A stretch of 64,000 bases of DNA from NCBI GenBank assembly GCA_947568835.1, contig OX387612.1, positions 7,688,001 to 7,752,000 of the forward strand, written 5' to 3'. Positions 1-12,411 of the stretch are shown piece after piece. How positions within the stretch are numbered: position 1 is the first letter of the stretch; every line of letters starts with the position of its first letter. The DNA comes from Protonemura montana. Lineage: Eukaryota > Arthropoda > Insecta > Plecoptera > Nemouridae. The position numbers and the translations under genes were made by a program. Under the pieces are notes generated by a model, which had not been told where the DNA came from, made no database searches, and was given only the letters and a program-made list of their open reading frames with translations.

Positions 1-504
1 CGACATTTTAATAAGGTTTAAAACGGAGCGTTAGTTTTTTTTTTCTGAAATAGGTAAACAGAGATTGAATTCTGCTTCTGACGACAATTGTCTGGAGGTC
101 CCGGATTCAAACTCTTTTTGGGACTTTAGATATTGTTAATAACGTGCAAATAAAACTCATTCAAACGCGATTGATTTTCAGCTTTTGATCCGCAACAACA
201 ATTGACTGAATTCTTATGAAGGTGGGTAATTTTGTGCATCCGAAAAACCCACTACAAATTTTTTTTTTTTTTTTTTCAAAAGCTATTGCATATTTTCTGA
301 GGGTATCACACCACAAAGAAAAAATTATTTGGCTTAATGAAGAATTTAATTCATTAACATAGTCGTCTTTCCACCCTCCTTGATTGACACCTATCATCGT
401 CATCGTGGGTGCATTTCAACACGCGTTGATTGAGAACTCTTTGTTACATAGTTACATCGTTACGTTTTCCATAATATCGTAAAATCATATGGTGGTTTAT
501 TAGT

Positions 505-670
505 GGGGTTGCACGGTGCTCTGTTTTGGCAACGGGCCTTGTGACACTGGTCTCATGGCGTTGGTGAATGAGCGATTAATGATGAACCTAACCTAGCCTG
601 GAAAGAAGGAGTGGAAAACAGGTGCCGGCTCGTCGAAAAGCACCAGCATAACTTCCCTTCCGAAGTACGC
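505..670 (-). mobile_element. 5S-type SINE, tail fragment
   Basis: Inverse of the family tail: GGGCCTTGTGACACTGGTCT, ATGATGAACCTAACCTAGCC and GTGCCGGCTCGTCGAAAAGC, ending ACTTCCCTTCCGAAG. It is cut off by the 43-bp minisatellite. Confidence 0.75.
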
Positions 671-687
671 GAACTGCGTACACCCGC

Positions 688-1612
688 GTGCATAGACCAC
701 TTCATCACTGGGTGGACTGCCTACACCCGCGTGCATTGAACACTACATCACTGGGTGGACTGCGTACACCGCGTGCATTGACCACTACCTCACTGGGTGG
801 ACTGCGTACACCCGCGTTCATTGACCACTACATCACTGGGTGGACTGCGTACACCCGCGTACATCGGCCACTACATCACTGGGTGGACTGCGTACACCCG
901 CGTGCATTGACCACTACATCACTGGGTGGACTGCGTACACCCGCGTGCATTGACCACTACATCACTGGGTGGACTGCGTACACCCGCGTGCATTGACCAC
1001 TACATCACTGGGTGGACTGCGCACACCCGCTGCATTGACCACTACATCACTGGGTGGACTGCGTTCACCCGCGTGCATTGACCACTACATCACTGGGTGG
1101 ACTGCGCACACCCGCGTGCATTGACCACTACATCACTGAGTGGACTGCCTACACCCGCGTGCATTGACCACTACATCACTGGGTGGACTGCCTACACCCG
1201 CGTGCATTGACCAGTACATTACTGGGTGGACTGCGTACACCCGCGTGCATTGACCACTACATCACTGGGTGGACTGCGTACACCCGCGTGCATTGACCAC
1301 TACATCACTGGGTGGACTGCGTAAACCCGCGTGCATTGACCACTACATCACTGGATGGACTGCGTAAACCCGCGTGCATTGACCACTACATCACTGGGTG
1401 GACTGCGTACACCCGCGTGCATTGACCACTACATCACTGGGTGGACTGCATACACCCGCGTGCATTGACCACTACATCACTGGATAGACTGCGGACACCC
1501 GCGTGCATTGACCACTACATCACTGGATGGACTGCGTAAACCCGCGTGCATTGACCACTACATCACTGGGTGGACTGCGTACACCCGCGTGCATTGACCA
1601 CTACATCACTGG
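688..1612. repeat. 43-bp minisatellite, about 21 copies
   Basis: The unit reads CTGCGTACACCCGCGTGCAT followed by TGACCACTACATCACTGGGTGGA. Copies differ at a few positions (GTAAAC, GCACAC, GGATGG variants). The unit is GC-rich against an AT-rich background. An open frame on the + strand is only repeat translation. It abuts a SINE fragment on the left. Confidence 0.95.
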
Positions 1613-2007
1613 CAACAAAGATGGTTATCATATGGCCGACTAATTATGTACATGTCTTGATAGATATCGGTCGAAGGTTGATGTTAATCTACGACCACGG
1701 GTCAAATGCATTGACCCAAATAATTAACTGATTCTCTTACATAATGAGCGTTTGAGATTCAGCATGAAAACTACTTTACCGGCTCTATCTTTGCATTGCT
1801 ATTGGCAGACAAGCCTAGATCTGAAATGGGGTTGATTTTTACGAAAATTGCTTGGAAATTATTTTAATTTTTACAAAGTACAGAAATTCCATTTGATGAG
1901 ATATATTCAATTCAGATGCTGTAGGTGTTGAAGCTAGTACAACAACTTTATTCGATTAGTAAATCAATCTCTCGACAGCATAGATTTGTTAGGGAATCAT
2001 GTTGTTG

Positions 2008-2590
2008 ATTGATTGATTATTGCGTTTAACGACGCACTGTTTTTGACATCAGGCTTTTTGGTTCTGGTCTGATGCTTTTGGTGAATGAGTGAGGAAGATG
2101 ATGAGGAAGATAATGAACCTTACTTAGGGGGGAGGGGAAATCCGGTGCCGGCACGTAGTCTACTCCTGTCAAAGAGTACCAAGAGGACCACCGGCTTAAC
2201 GACTCTTCTGAAGGACGGTACAAAGCGAACAACAGGATTCCTCCACAAATCCATACCGTCGAGAGGTTGATAAGCAAGGCGAATGTAATTGCTGTACTAA
2301 CTTTCATCCCTCCAACCTCTCTCCCAAACAGAACTGGTCATGTGCATGATGGTAACCCATCCAATATCTGACCCAGCGCAGTGTTGCTGAACGTTCATCC
2401 CTCCAACCTCTCTCCCGAACAGAACTGGTCATGTGTATGATGGTCACTCATTCAATACCTGACTCAGCGCAGTGTTGCTTAACTTTCATCCCTCCAACCT
2501 CTCTCCCGAACAGAACTGGTCATGTGTATGATGGTCACTCATTCAATACCTGACTCAGCGTAGTGTTGCTTAACTTCGTTGATCTCATGA
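2008..2590 (-). mobile_element. 5S-headed SINE, 3 head units
   Basis: Minus-strand copy. The tail (GATTGATTGATTATTGCGTT, AACGACGCACTG) is at the left, the body with GTACCGTCCTTCAGAAG in inverse, and about three 91-bp 5S-derived head units at 2295-2580 (CATCCCTCCAACCTCTCTCC). Confidence 0.87.
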
Positions 2591-4544
2591 AACCCGGTGT
2601 TTCCAACACACCAAATCTTTCGATAACCCTCCGTCCTTCAGAAAGAAACGTGAAACCGGTAGACTAGACCTATAAATAGCAGAATTTTGACGATGCTGAC
2701 ATAATCTGTAAACGATTTAACAAATGTCTTGGACGCTTGCCAAGTTTTGCTGATAATCTTGTTAGTAACCGCCTATCACTTGCCCTAAATATCATACGTT
2801 ATCGTGAGATGAAGATGTTTCAGGAATCAAGATATTCAAAAATGACAAAATCCTGATCATACCTTTGCAGAATCTCGCTGTATCCTGCATGAAAGATTAT
2901 ACACTGAAGGGTAACCTCCCCTCTTTAACCTTCAACCTCAAAGTCTTGGCAGAATTAAATAACCGGATACGAAAAGTAAACTGCAGTGCGTTCCTAAATA
3001 CAGAAATCAGACTGTCTTATTGGAAAAATGATCATTATGATTAATACAAAATGTGGTCTTCATTACTTCATCCGATGGCATTTCAAAATCTAATAACGGC
3101 AATCAGTATAATCAAGTACAATCAAAAGCGACGTCGATATTTAATGTAAGCAAGATGTGGATATCTCAACATGTTTCTGTATCAGCTATTTATTTTCTTC
3201 TTCTTCAGTTTTTATGATCTTATCAATTACAGATTTTTCATTTAATTCATACTTATTTGATCGTCAAACGTGTAAGTGAGAGTGTGTACGTACAATTTAT
3301 TTAATTTTTTATATTGCGTTGGTGTTGCCAATTTTGGCTCTGTTAATATTTTCAAGGTTTTTTTTTTTCGGAATGGAGCATCGAGTCCAAAGTAAGCAAA
3401 GAAAAGTAGCGTGTGTATGTTTTTCTTTTTCAAGCAGTTCTTTTTTGGGAAGCAAACCTTAGCGAAGTATGCAAATACAATGTGTTAATCGAAGATAACT
3501 ACAGTATTTTGTAACAATATTTGCCAGAAAATTTGTCATCATATTTGTGTAGAAGTTAACAAAAAAAAAACACGGATGAGAACTAGCTGAAGTTTTCGCA
3601 CATTATAGGTTAAGTTAGGTATCAAGGTCGAAACCGTGGGGTTCCCATATTTGGCGTGGATTCAAGCCAAGTGATAACCTCGACTTCTACCAAAAGCTGA
3701 GCTTGTTCACCCTTACGCGGTCACACTTTAAGGGATCTAAACTTATTCGAAAAAATAAAAGAAATAAAATTGCACAAACAGAAAGACTGTATCATGGTCA
3801 CCACCCTTTTATTTTTTAATTAAACCTATGGTGTCGTCATAAAAAGCCTTCAAATATTTGTATGTTAGCTATTTTTCAAAAGCTCACTCCGTCTACTTTT
3901 TTCAAAATATCAAAATTTGATAGAGTAGCAACCATAGACAAACTTTTCCTCTTAACACTAATTTTATTTTCAGATCCTTTCGAATAATTTTATACACCCA
4001 AAATCTGACCTCGTGGGCTCGCATAGTGGTGGGAAAGGGGGAGGGGGACAACTATCTTAATGAGGTTATAAATCATTTGTTTCTTTATCCATTCTCTAGA
4101 TTCTGTCATCGTTTTTAGTCAAATTGCCACAAATAAGTTGAAAAAATATCACAAGTAAATGTATATGTACATTCATGTTTATAACCTGTCGTAAAGAGGC
4201 TACGCCAAACATAAAAGAATCCGATTTAAAAACCCTGCAAATTAAAAAAAATCTATGACCTTCGTCATCTTAAGCTGATGGCTTGCAAGTGTTATAAAGA
4301 AGTAATTAAAGAAACAAATACATTTGAATAAAAAAGAAAATTGCAGTGCAATGCTAATGCGGAGAGATTATCATTATTAATAATAATAATAATTTTTAGT
4401 TCGATTGATCCTTCCGGATTTGAGGAGACAATGCAGATCATCTCACGCGAAGCGAAAAAGTGTCATAAATTGGTGGTTTTCTTGTGCTCACTATTTTTCC
4501 AACTCCTAAAGTTGTATTACGATCTGAAACAATACCCATGCCAC
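2591..4544. other. Unassigned AT-rich DNA
   Basis: No gene, repeat array or RNA recognised. Contains only short open frames and poly-A/T runs. Confidence 0.6.
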
Positions 4545-5610
4545 TGAACGGTTTGACGTGGTAACGCTATTTCACTTGAGATCACCGAAGTTAAGCAACA
4601 CTGCGCTGGGTTAGACATTGGATGGGTGACCATCATACACATGACCAGTTCTGTTCGGGAGAGAGGTTGGAGGGATGAAAGTTAAGTAACACTGCACTGA
4701 GTCAGGTATTGGATGGGTGACCATCATACACATGACCAGTTCTGTTCGGGAGAGAGGTTGGAGGTATGAAAGTTAAGCAACACTGCGCTGAGTCAGGTAT
4801 TGGATGGGTGACCATCATACACATGACCAGTTCTGTCCGGGAGATAGGTTGGAGGTATGAAAGTTAAGTAACACTGCACTGAGTCAGGTATTGGATGGGT
4901 GACCATCATACACATGACCAGTTCTGTTCGGGAGAGAGGTTGGAGGTATGAAAGTTAAGCAACACTGCGCTGAGTCAGGTATTGGATGGGTGACCATCAT
5001 ACACATGACCAGTTCTGTTCGGGAGAGAGGTTGGAGGTATGAAAGTTAAGCAACACTGCGCTGAGTCAGGTATTGGATGGGTGACCATCATACACATGAC
5101 CAGTTCTGTTCGGGAGAGAGGTTGGAGGTATGAAAGTTAAGCAACACTGCACTGAGTCAGGTATTGGTTGGGTGACCATCATACACATGACCAGTTCTGT
5201 TCGGGAGAGAGGTTGGAGGTATGAAAGTTAAGCAACACTGCACTGAGTCAGGTATTGGATGGGTGACCATCATACACATGACCAGTTCTGTTCGGGAGAG
5301 AGGTTGAAGGGATGAAAGTTAGTACAGCAACTTCATTCGCCTTGCTTATCAACCTCTCGACAGCATGGATTTGTAAAGGAATCCTGTTGTTCGAGTTGTA
5401 CCGTCCTTCGGAGGTAACGTCCAGCAAGTGGTCCTCTTCGTGTTCTTTTGCATGTGTAGATGAGGTTCCCGCTTCTCTTATAGGCTAGGTTAAGTTCTTC
5501 GTCATTCTCATCATCATCCACTCATTCACCGAATCAATTAAACCAAAGCCGCATGACCAGTTGTCAAAACAGTGCGTCGCTGAACCCTAATAATCAATCA
5601 CTTCCAATCA
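4545..5610 (+). mobile_element. 5S-rRNA-headed SINE with amplified head (8 head units)
   Basis: It starts GAGATCACCGAAGTTAAGCA, like the 3' half of 5S rRNA (GAAGCTAAGC...TTGGATGGGAGACC), followed by seven more 91-bp head units (each with GTATTGGATGGGTGACCATC and TGTTCGGGAGAGAGGTTGGA). The SINE body follows: CTTGCTTATCAACCTCTCGA, TTGTACCGTCCTTCGGA. It ends in the family tail GTGCGTCGCTGAACC. Normal copies have one head. Confidence 0.88.
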
Positions 5611-6440
5611 CATGCAGTGAAATTCAAATCCTCTTATCTTTAACAAGCTCATCTGAAAAGTTGAAGAATATGTCAAACTGTCCCGAGTCGATGCGATGGT
5701 CATTATTTTCCCAAAACATCTTTGGAAAAGTACAGTTTAAGAGCAAAGGCAGAATTTAAGATCCAAGAGATCCACATATGCATAGTTTTTGTTTTATTCT
5801 GCAAGGAACTTATCACTACACAACCATTACCTTTTGTTAGGGGAGGTCTAATTTTTTTTCTTAAAATAATCGTCAGTCCTAATGCCTGGCTGTTGTATTA
5901 CTCATACTGGTACCTAAATAAGTTGAATAAGTTACAGTTTAAACTTGTGTTTCTGTTTTTTAAAACAATACTTTAAAATAAAATTTGCAAGATGGGAAGA
6001 AACAATTAAATTTCTGCTTGGCTCGTTATGTCGGGAAATGTGTTGAAAGTTGGTTGTGGCATATTTTTAATTAAACATTCGCTTTCTGTCATAGACATTT
6101 GAGGATTTATTATGCATACAATATTTGTATAATGCGAGCAAATATTCGATAAGACTCAGATGTATCAATGAACGTACAAAAATGTTAAGTAAAAATAAAT
6201 ACAATAAAACAGTAGTATAATCAATAATATTTACAAGTGGTATCAAAATAAAACATGTCTCCGATATGGCTCAAGATTATACTGGTAAAAAAAAATATTA
6301 TCACATCAGCTGGAGAATCGTCGGTTTATCTGGATTCAGTCTAGAAACAAAAAGAAGAACACACATTTAGTTCAATATTTTTGCAATCCCAATCAATTTA
6401 ACCATAATAAAAAAAAAAAACTACAAAACTTTTCGCCAAA
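5611..6440. other. Unassigned AT-rich DNA
   Basis: Short frames of up to 84 codons at 5553-5976 are low-complexity and have no recognisable domain. Nothing else seen. Confidence 0.55.
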
Positions 6441-7060
6441 CAAAAAAAAATTCTCACCTTTTCATCATCAAAATTTGTTTTCTCGACGACTTTTCATTCC
6501 AAGCTCATTTTGAAAATCATGTCTCTTGTAATTTCAACATCAGCATCTTCAACGCAACTCTTCTAAATATCTCAGACTAATTATTTCATAATCTTTAAAA
6601 TCATATCAAACTTTACAATCTTTATCTTCTTTATAAATCTGCACGATTCTTCCCAGAATCTGTCAAATGTACCAAATTGCTATCGTCTCTTCACCTCCAA
6701 TCTTCATTTTACAACTTCAGCTCTTGACGTGTCTTCCGGAATCTTCCAGATTTACCAAATTATTGTCATCTGTCAGTTCATTTTTTTTCCTCTAATTTTA
6801 CCTGATTAATATCACCTCTTCTCTTCAAGTTTTCATCCAAATCTTCAAATCTTCAAATTGACATTTCTTCCAGAATCTTCTAGCTTTACCAAATTAGTTT
6901 CATATTTTCTTTCTTACTTCCAAATCTTCAAATCTTCACATACATTCCCAAAATCAGCAAAATGTACCCAGTTATTTCATAAATTTTTTAAATTTCTTCC
7001 CGTTTCTTCCCAAAATCATTCAAATCAACCCAAGTCATATCTTCTTTCCTAATCTTCCAA
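6440..7060. repeat. Pyrimidine-rich low-complexity stretch
   Basis: About 600 bp dominated by degenerate CTTC/AAATC words (CTTCAAATCTTCAAATTGAC, TTCCAGAATCTTCTAGC). No strict period. The + strand is poor in G. Confidence 0.6.
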
Positions 7061-7739
7061 TGTTTACTTCGCTCCCGGTGACGTCCTCCTCAATCCGCTA
7101 CAATCTCCCGAGCCAGTTGTCATTTGACAACCACGGCCAATATTTGACGACGTAGTCCTGCTTAACGGCGCATTCACCTTCCTTTGCGTTCTAGGACTAA
7201 CAAAGATCCTATCGATCGCCTGTCGAATCACACAGTGCTTCCTGTCAAACGGATTCGGGAACATTTTCTAGCGTCGAAAATATCCTTCAGGAGATAAAAA
7301 CTTGAAATTCTTCTCGATTCAATTCTCCTGTACTATAAAATTAATTGTGTTGCCGATCGTGCAGATGATATTATGTATCAATTAACAGACAAGGACAACG
7401 CGATGCAGCAATAATTGCAGATCAGTCTTGACCTTTAGTTTGTTGTATCAGACAATCTGAGTAAAACTCGAAAATATTTATTCCAGTAAATATCAAAATT
7501 CCGTTTCTTATCTTGAACAAAAGCACTTGAACTTGAACTTGAACTCGGACACACTTCGAAGATCAACGAACTAGGCACGCAAGTCTAACCCGTCGTTAAA
7601 ACACGTTGTCAAGTGTTTTAACGCGCTGTTAGCTAACCGATGCTGTTCTCTCGAATCCCAAGCGTTCACTAACTCCAGACGACTTCAAACATCGACTTAA
7701 ATATTAACATTCTATGCTTGGAGCTCGTCTGATTGACTT

Positions 7740-7830
7740 AGCGACCCTGGAACGTGCACAGCCAATCACAAGGCAGCTTCTGTCTTGTGACGTAAGACCC
7801 GAGCGAGTGCGCCGGGAAGTGGGATGGGGT
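7740..7830. promoter_or_regulatory. Possible promoter-like patch
   Basis: A GC-richer patch holds GCCAATCA (CCAAT box), TGACGTAA (CRE/ATF-like) and CCGGGAAGTG (ETS-like) within 90 bp. No gene could be attached on either side inside the window, so this is only a motif cluster. Confidence 0.25.
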
Positions 7831-8206
7831 AATTAAGTTGAACATTGTAAGTACCGATCAGTTTTTAGTATTGTTTGCGTTGTTTCGCTGACAAAAAAAG
7901 TACGATCCTTTGAATATTCGATTTGCAAATGTCTGTTCTTGTTCTTTCAAAGAAATGCAGTTAACTGGTAAGGTTATGTTTATCTGACTGCGTTCACTTT
8001 GATTCCAGGAAGTCCAAGTTTCTAGGTCGTGTTGGTCTTGGGTGATGCGGGTAAGGGAAGGGGAACGGGTTTTTAAGTCGATTTACTTCCCTAAAAGTGA
8101 CATATAGGTTTTCTCAAGGCGGCTTAGATTTGTCTGTAAGCAAATGTGTAGAATTGCATCGAAATGCAAGTGTTCAATAAGAAAAGAAAAGATGTTTTTG
8201 TTCAAG

Positions 8207-8238
8207 CTAGTTGGTCAGTTTTTACTGACCAACTAGCT
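8207..8238. repeat. Short perfect palindrome
   Basis: CTAGTTGGTCAGT and ACTGACCAACTAG flank a tiny T-rich centre, forming a 13-bp-arm hairpin. There is no U-tract after it and no adjacent gene, so it is not a terminator. Possible cruciform only. Confidence 0.6.
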
Positions 8239-8784
8239 GGACCAATTTGAGTACAATTTTTTGAACATTTTTAATACGATAAAACGTAGATCTGTAGCGG
8301 TTTTTGAAAATAATATGCCATATATGGATTTAAATACAAAAAATTATTTACAAAATTTGAAAACTTTATAAAAGCCAAGGTAATACTTTAACAAACTTAA
8401 CCGAATTTGGCAAACATGTTACTCGTTTCTAAAGGTAACATGCTGTAAGTTAAAAATCCACCTGTTTTTGTATTCCATTTGTTTTTTGTGTGATTTTAGG
8501 TCACTTTTACATATGTAAAACATATGTAATACTAGAGACTGCTTCAATTGAGCTAAGAAATAAAATGTGTATCCTTGACTGAAAGTTCGTGGACCTCTGG
8601 CGATAAAAGAGATTTAAAAAAAAAATGAACTAATTATCAAAAAAGTGGTCAATTTTCAGCAATGTAATGCTAATTAATCGTCACTGAAATAAATGTATCC
8701 CATGAAGACCTTTTTTTACCCCAAAAAAAAAAACAATCTTTCGACAAACAATTTTAACAAACAAAGTAAATAGCAAATAATCGC

Positions 8785-9000
8785 GTTGTACCGTCCTTCG
8801 GAAGGGTCGTTAAGCCGGTGGACACCTTGGTGCTTTTCAACAAAAAGCCACGTGCCGGCACCGGGTTTCCACCACATCCTTCAAGACTAGGTTAAGTTCA
8901 AAATTATTCTCATCACTCATTCACTGACGCCATTAGACCAGTACCACATGGCCCTCTGTCACAACAGTGCGTCGTAAAACCAAACAAATCATTCAATCAA
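8785..9000 (+). mobile_element. 5S-type SINE, body and tail
   Basis: It starts at GTTGTACCGTCCTTCGGAAG, passes TTAAGCCGGTGGACACC and ACGTGCCGGCACCGGGTTTC, and ends CAACAGTGCGTCGTAAAACC. The head is missing. Confidence 0.82.
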
Positions 9001-9767
9001 TTGTAAAAATCTTTTTATATCAGTTAACGTGCGTAACTTGAAATCATGATATCTCCAGTTCACATCTAACTAAGCTAATAATAGCTTTAGGTTCGAGAAA
9101 ATTCTCCATTGCAATCAATGAATTAGCAAAGGTAATTAAAACAACATGTGCAGTAAAAAAGAAATCTCGGGAATTTTATCGTAACAGTGAGTTGTTGACG
9201 TACAAGTTGTTGCCATAAAAATCGGTGCTTTTTAGCTTCGAGGAATTCCCAGCGTTTAAACGCAGCGGCAGAAAAAAAACATTTTACACCTCCACTTACT
9301 ATTTGATAGGCTGTCAAGACAAATTTACCATGGCATGTTAAATTACCTCAGCAAACAAATATGTGCCGACGGTATTCCCAGTGCAACAACTTTTTTGTAG
9401 CCAATTTGTTCATCGTGAGTGAATCTTTGCACTTATTAACTTCATCTCAAAGTTCCGGTAGTCGTTTCTTGTATTCTAGCAGAACGGCATTGTATTCCAT
9501 TGTATTGCATAGTATTTTGTTTGTAATTACTTCCACGATTGTAAACACTTACGGCAACATTAGAAAAGATATCTGAATATGATTAGAAATTAAAAAAATA
9601 TATAGAAACGTTGAAGATCAAAATTTCTTTATTTTTTTGTTGTTCCTGTACTGCATGGGTCCTTTTCGAACAATAATACAATTAACCGATAGCTAGCGTT
9701 GAGAATGAAAAAAAAAATCAATTGCTATGCAATCTGTCAATTCAGATAATATATTTGTCTTTCATAT

Positions 9768-10283
9768 GACTCTGCCCCAGTGCAACTTTCACGTGTTCGA
9801 CTGGGCATGTGACTCTGCCCCAGTGCAAATTTCACGTGTTCGACTGGGCATGTGACTCTGTCCCAGTGCAACTTTTACGTGTTCGACTGGGCATGTGACT
9901 CTGCTCCAGTGCAACTTTCACGTGTTCGACTGGGCATGTGACTCTGTCCCAGTGCAACTTTCACGTGTTCGACTGGGCATGTGACTCTGTCCCAGTACAA
10001 CTTTCACATGTTCAACTGGGCATGTGACTCTGTCCTAGTGCAACTTTCACGTGTTCGACTGGGCATGTGACTCTGCCCCAGTGCAACTTTCACGTGTTCG
10101 ACTGGGCATGTGACTCTGCCCCAGTGCAACTTTCACGTATTCGACTGGGCATGTGACTCTGTCCCAGTGCAACTTTCACGTGTTCGACTGGGCATTTGAC
10201 TCTGCCCCAGTGCAACTTTCACGTGTTCGACTGGGCATGTGACTCTGTCCCAGTGCAACTTTCACGTGTTCGACTGTGCATGT
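9768..10283. repeat. 43-bp minisatellite B, 12 copies
   Basis: The unit is GTGACTCTGCCCCAGTGCAA plus CTTTCACGTGTTCGACTGGGCAT. It carries CACGTG (E-box) in every unit. The same unit occurs at about 10715-10858 and, inverted, at about 52500-52820. Confidence 0.95.
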
Positions 10284-10686
10284 GAAAGCAGGAAAATTCA
10301 AAGTAAATTCACTTTCACACTAACTTGAAAAAAAATACAATTAACAAGTAAATAAAAATTCGGTTTATTTTTCTTATTCAGTATGATACAATATTTGGTT
10401 TATAAACTTGTATAAAACTGACCTTGCGCTGTCATGATTAACACCTTTTTGTATTGTGTTTGATTTTTTTATTTAGCCGAACAGAGAAATGGAAATTGTA
10501 TGCTCAAATATTCATTTAAGATTTATTAACAGATTTGTGTGTACAGGAATGAATTTCCTTAAAAGTTTCCGTAAAAAAAAAAATATTTTCTGACCTTATA
10601 TAAAAATTGAAAGATTGTACAGAAAAAATTTCATATTAAACATGATTTATCAGATACTGAAGGCGTGTCGTCTGGCCACCCCGATG

Positions 10687-11013
10687 CGACCAGGGTTTGC
10701 ACCGGAGGCGATCTGTGTGTTCGACTGGGCATGTGACTCGGCCCCAGTGCAACTTTCACGTGTTTGACTGGGCATGTGACTCTGTCCCAGTGCAACTTTC
10801 ACGTGTTCGACTGGGCATGTGACTCTGTCCCAGTGCAACTTTCACGTGTTCGACTGGGCGGCAGAGTTGCTCGCTCTCGGGTCACTCCTGGTGCATTTTT
10901 CTTGATCATCGAACTTTGACAGTACAAATGGAAATCAAATGAATACACTGACAGCTAGTGATCAGGTGTTCGGTTGGGAGATCTCTCGCTCGGAGCTGGT
11001 GCAAACCCGGTGG
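10687..11013. mobile_element. Short element carrying minisatellite B, copy 1
   Basis: About 3.5 copies of minisatellite B flanked by unique sequence. The ends form a short inverted repeat (GGGTTTGCACC at left, GGTGCAAACCC at right). The right flank (CACTGACAGCTAGTGATCA) and left flank (GGCGATCTGTGTGTTCGACT) both recur at 52.4-52.86 kb in the opposite direction. This fits a non-autonomous element with an internal tandem array. Confidence 0.6.
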
Positions 11014-12411
11014 AGGGCATGACGTCATCGAGCATGTATCTAAACCCGCTCTGGTCCAGGCCGTTCGAAAATGCGATTATAAAAGCAATTATATCATTGT
11101 ACCTTTATTCTTGTGCTCCATTACTCCATTGTGTACCACACAATTTCTGAATCAGTGGTCATAATTTTAAAATCTGTCTTTGCTTCTATGAAAAGAAAAT
11201 TCATCAATTTCTTTAAAGTAAAAAATACAAAATCGAATCTCCGTGAAGAACGATCACAACATTTTCAGTTGATTTAGGAAAAAAAATCGATGTGTTTATA
11301 GACATCAAAAATTCTGATTTTCTCTGTACGTCAGTAGCATTTACTGTCACCTATCTATGGATATATTGTCAAATTGCTGTGAAGTTGCTTAACTAGTCTG
11401 GTTAGCTAGTCTAAGCCTTCGCGAGAGGATGCTGGTACAGCACTGCAGAAACGTCCCGTGGGTGAATTTTGCCCACGACTTTTTGATCAACGTTGTCGTT
11501 TTGACATCCAATTTAGTTTTATCAATGGTATAGTTTTAGATTATATTATTTTGATTGATTGCCTATGATGAAGTCTTCACTAACGGTGTAGTTTTTATCC
11601 TGGGTGTAGTTCTGACCTTTGTTGTCATTTTAAACCAAAATATAGACCAGCAGTGAATTACCTATTCAAAACGATATCAAGACAGTTATCGAGAGAAAAG
11701 ATCGAGTAGGCCTTGGTGGCTTGGCATTGACATCGATTCCTCTGACATAATATTGCATCAGAAAATTCCCGAGCAAACTCCCGGAAGTTGCATGAGTGCA
11801 ACCTTTCGGGGAACGCAGCGAGACGCCTCCGTCATATCGAGCTTTTCCGTAAGAAATTTTAGAAAAATTATTTTTGTGTAGAATTGGCTGCTCAAAGAAT
11901 GTCGCGAAACTCGCGAACATAGAATTGTGTGTCTGGCAAATACTGTAATTTTCTAAATAATTATCAGAAATTTCAGCCGGAACACTTGTCACTTCCTTCG
12001 AAACGAAAATAGCATAGGAAAAACTGTCACATTGCTACTGTTTCTGAAAGAATTTAATCTAATAGAATCAAATTTAGTTGGTTTTGTACCCTTGGTATAA
12101 GATGATTTTTTTCAAGCAGGTGCTTTGAACTATAAGGTGCTAACGGTACCATAATCTCTAAGCACCTCAGTGGTTAAAAGTCATTCTTAACCATTTTAGC
12201 TCTAAATTGACAAAAGGTATATAGAAGATTTTTTTCAGTAATCTCTTTGAATTCATAACTAGAGGTCATCAATAAACGGTTAAAGTTGAGGTTCTTCTAC
12301 AATCAACAAAGCCATAAACAGAACGTTATTGAAATATACAAAAAAATATCTAAAATAGTATTTTCGTTGCCAACTTTGAAAACAAAATTGCTCTCAAGCG
12401 TATGAGATTCA
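11014..12411. other. Unassigned DNA
   Basis: A 108-codon minus frame (11666-11992) lacks any family motif or good splice context and is judged non-coding. No other feature seen. Confidence 0.5.

Noticed and set aside
688..996. 102-codon frame with HYITGWTAYT repeats
   Set aside because: Translation of the 43-bp minisatellite, starting at a non-ATG codon.
11666..11992. 108-codon minus frame
   Set aside because: No family motif, no signal of splicing or codon bias that I could see; frame this long is expected by chance in 64 kb.
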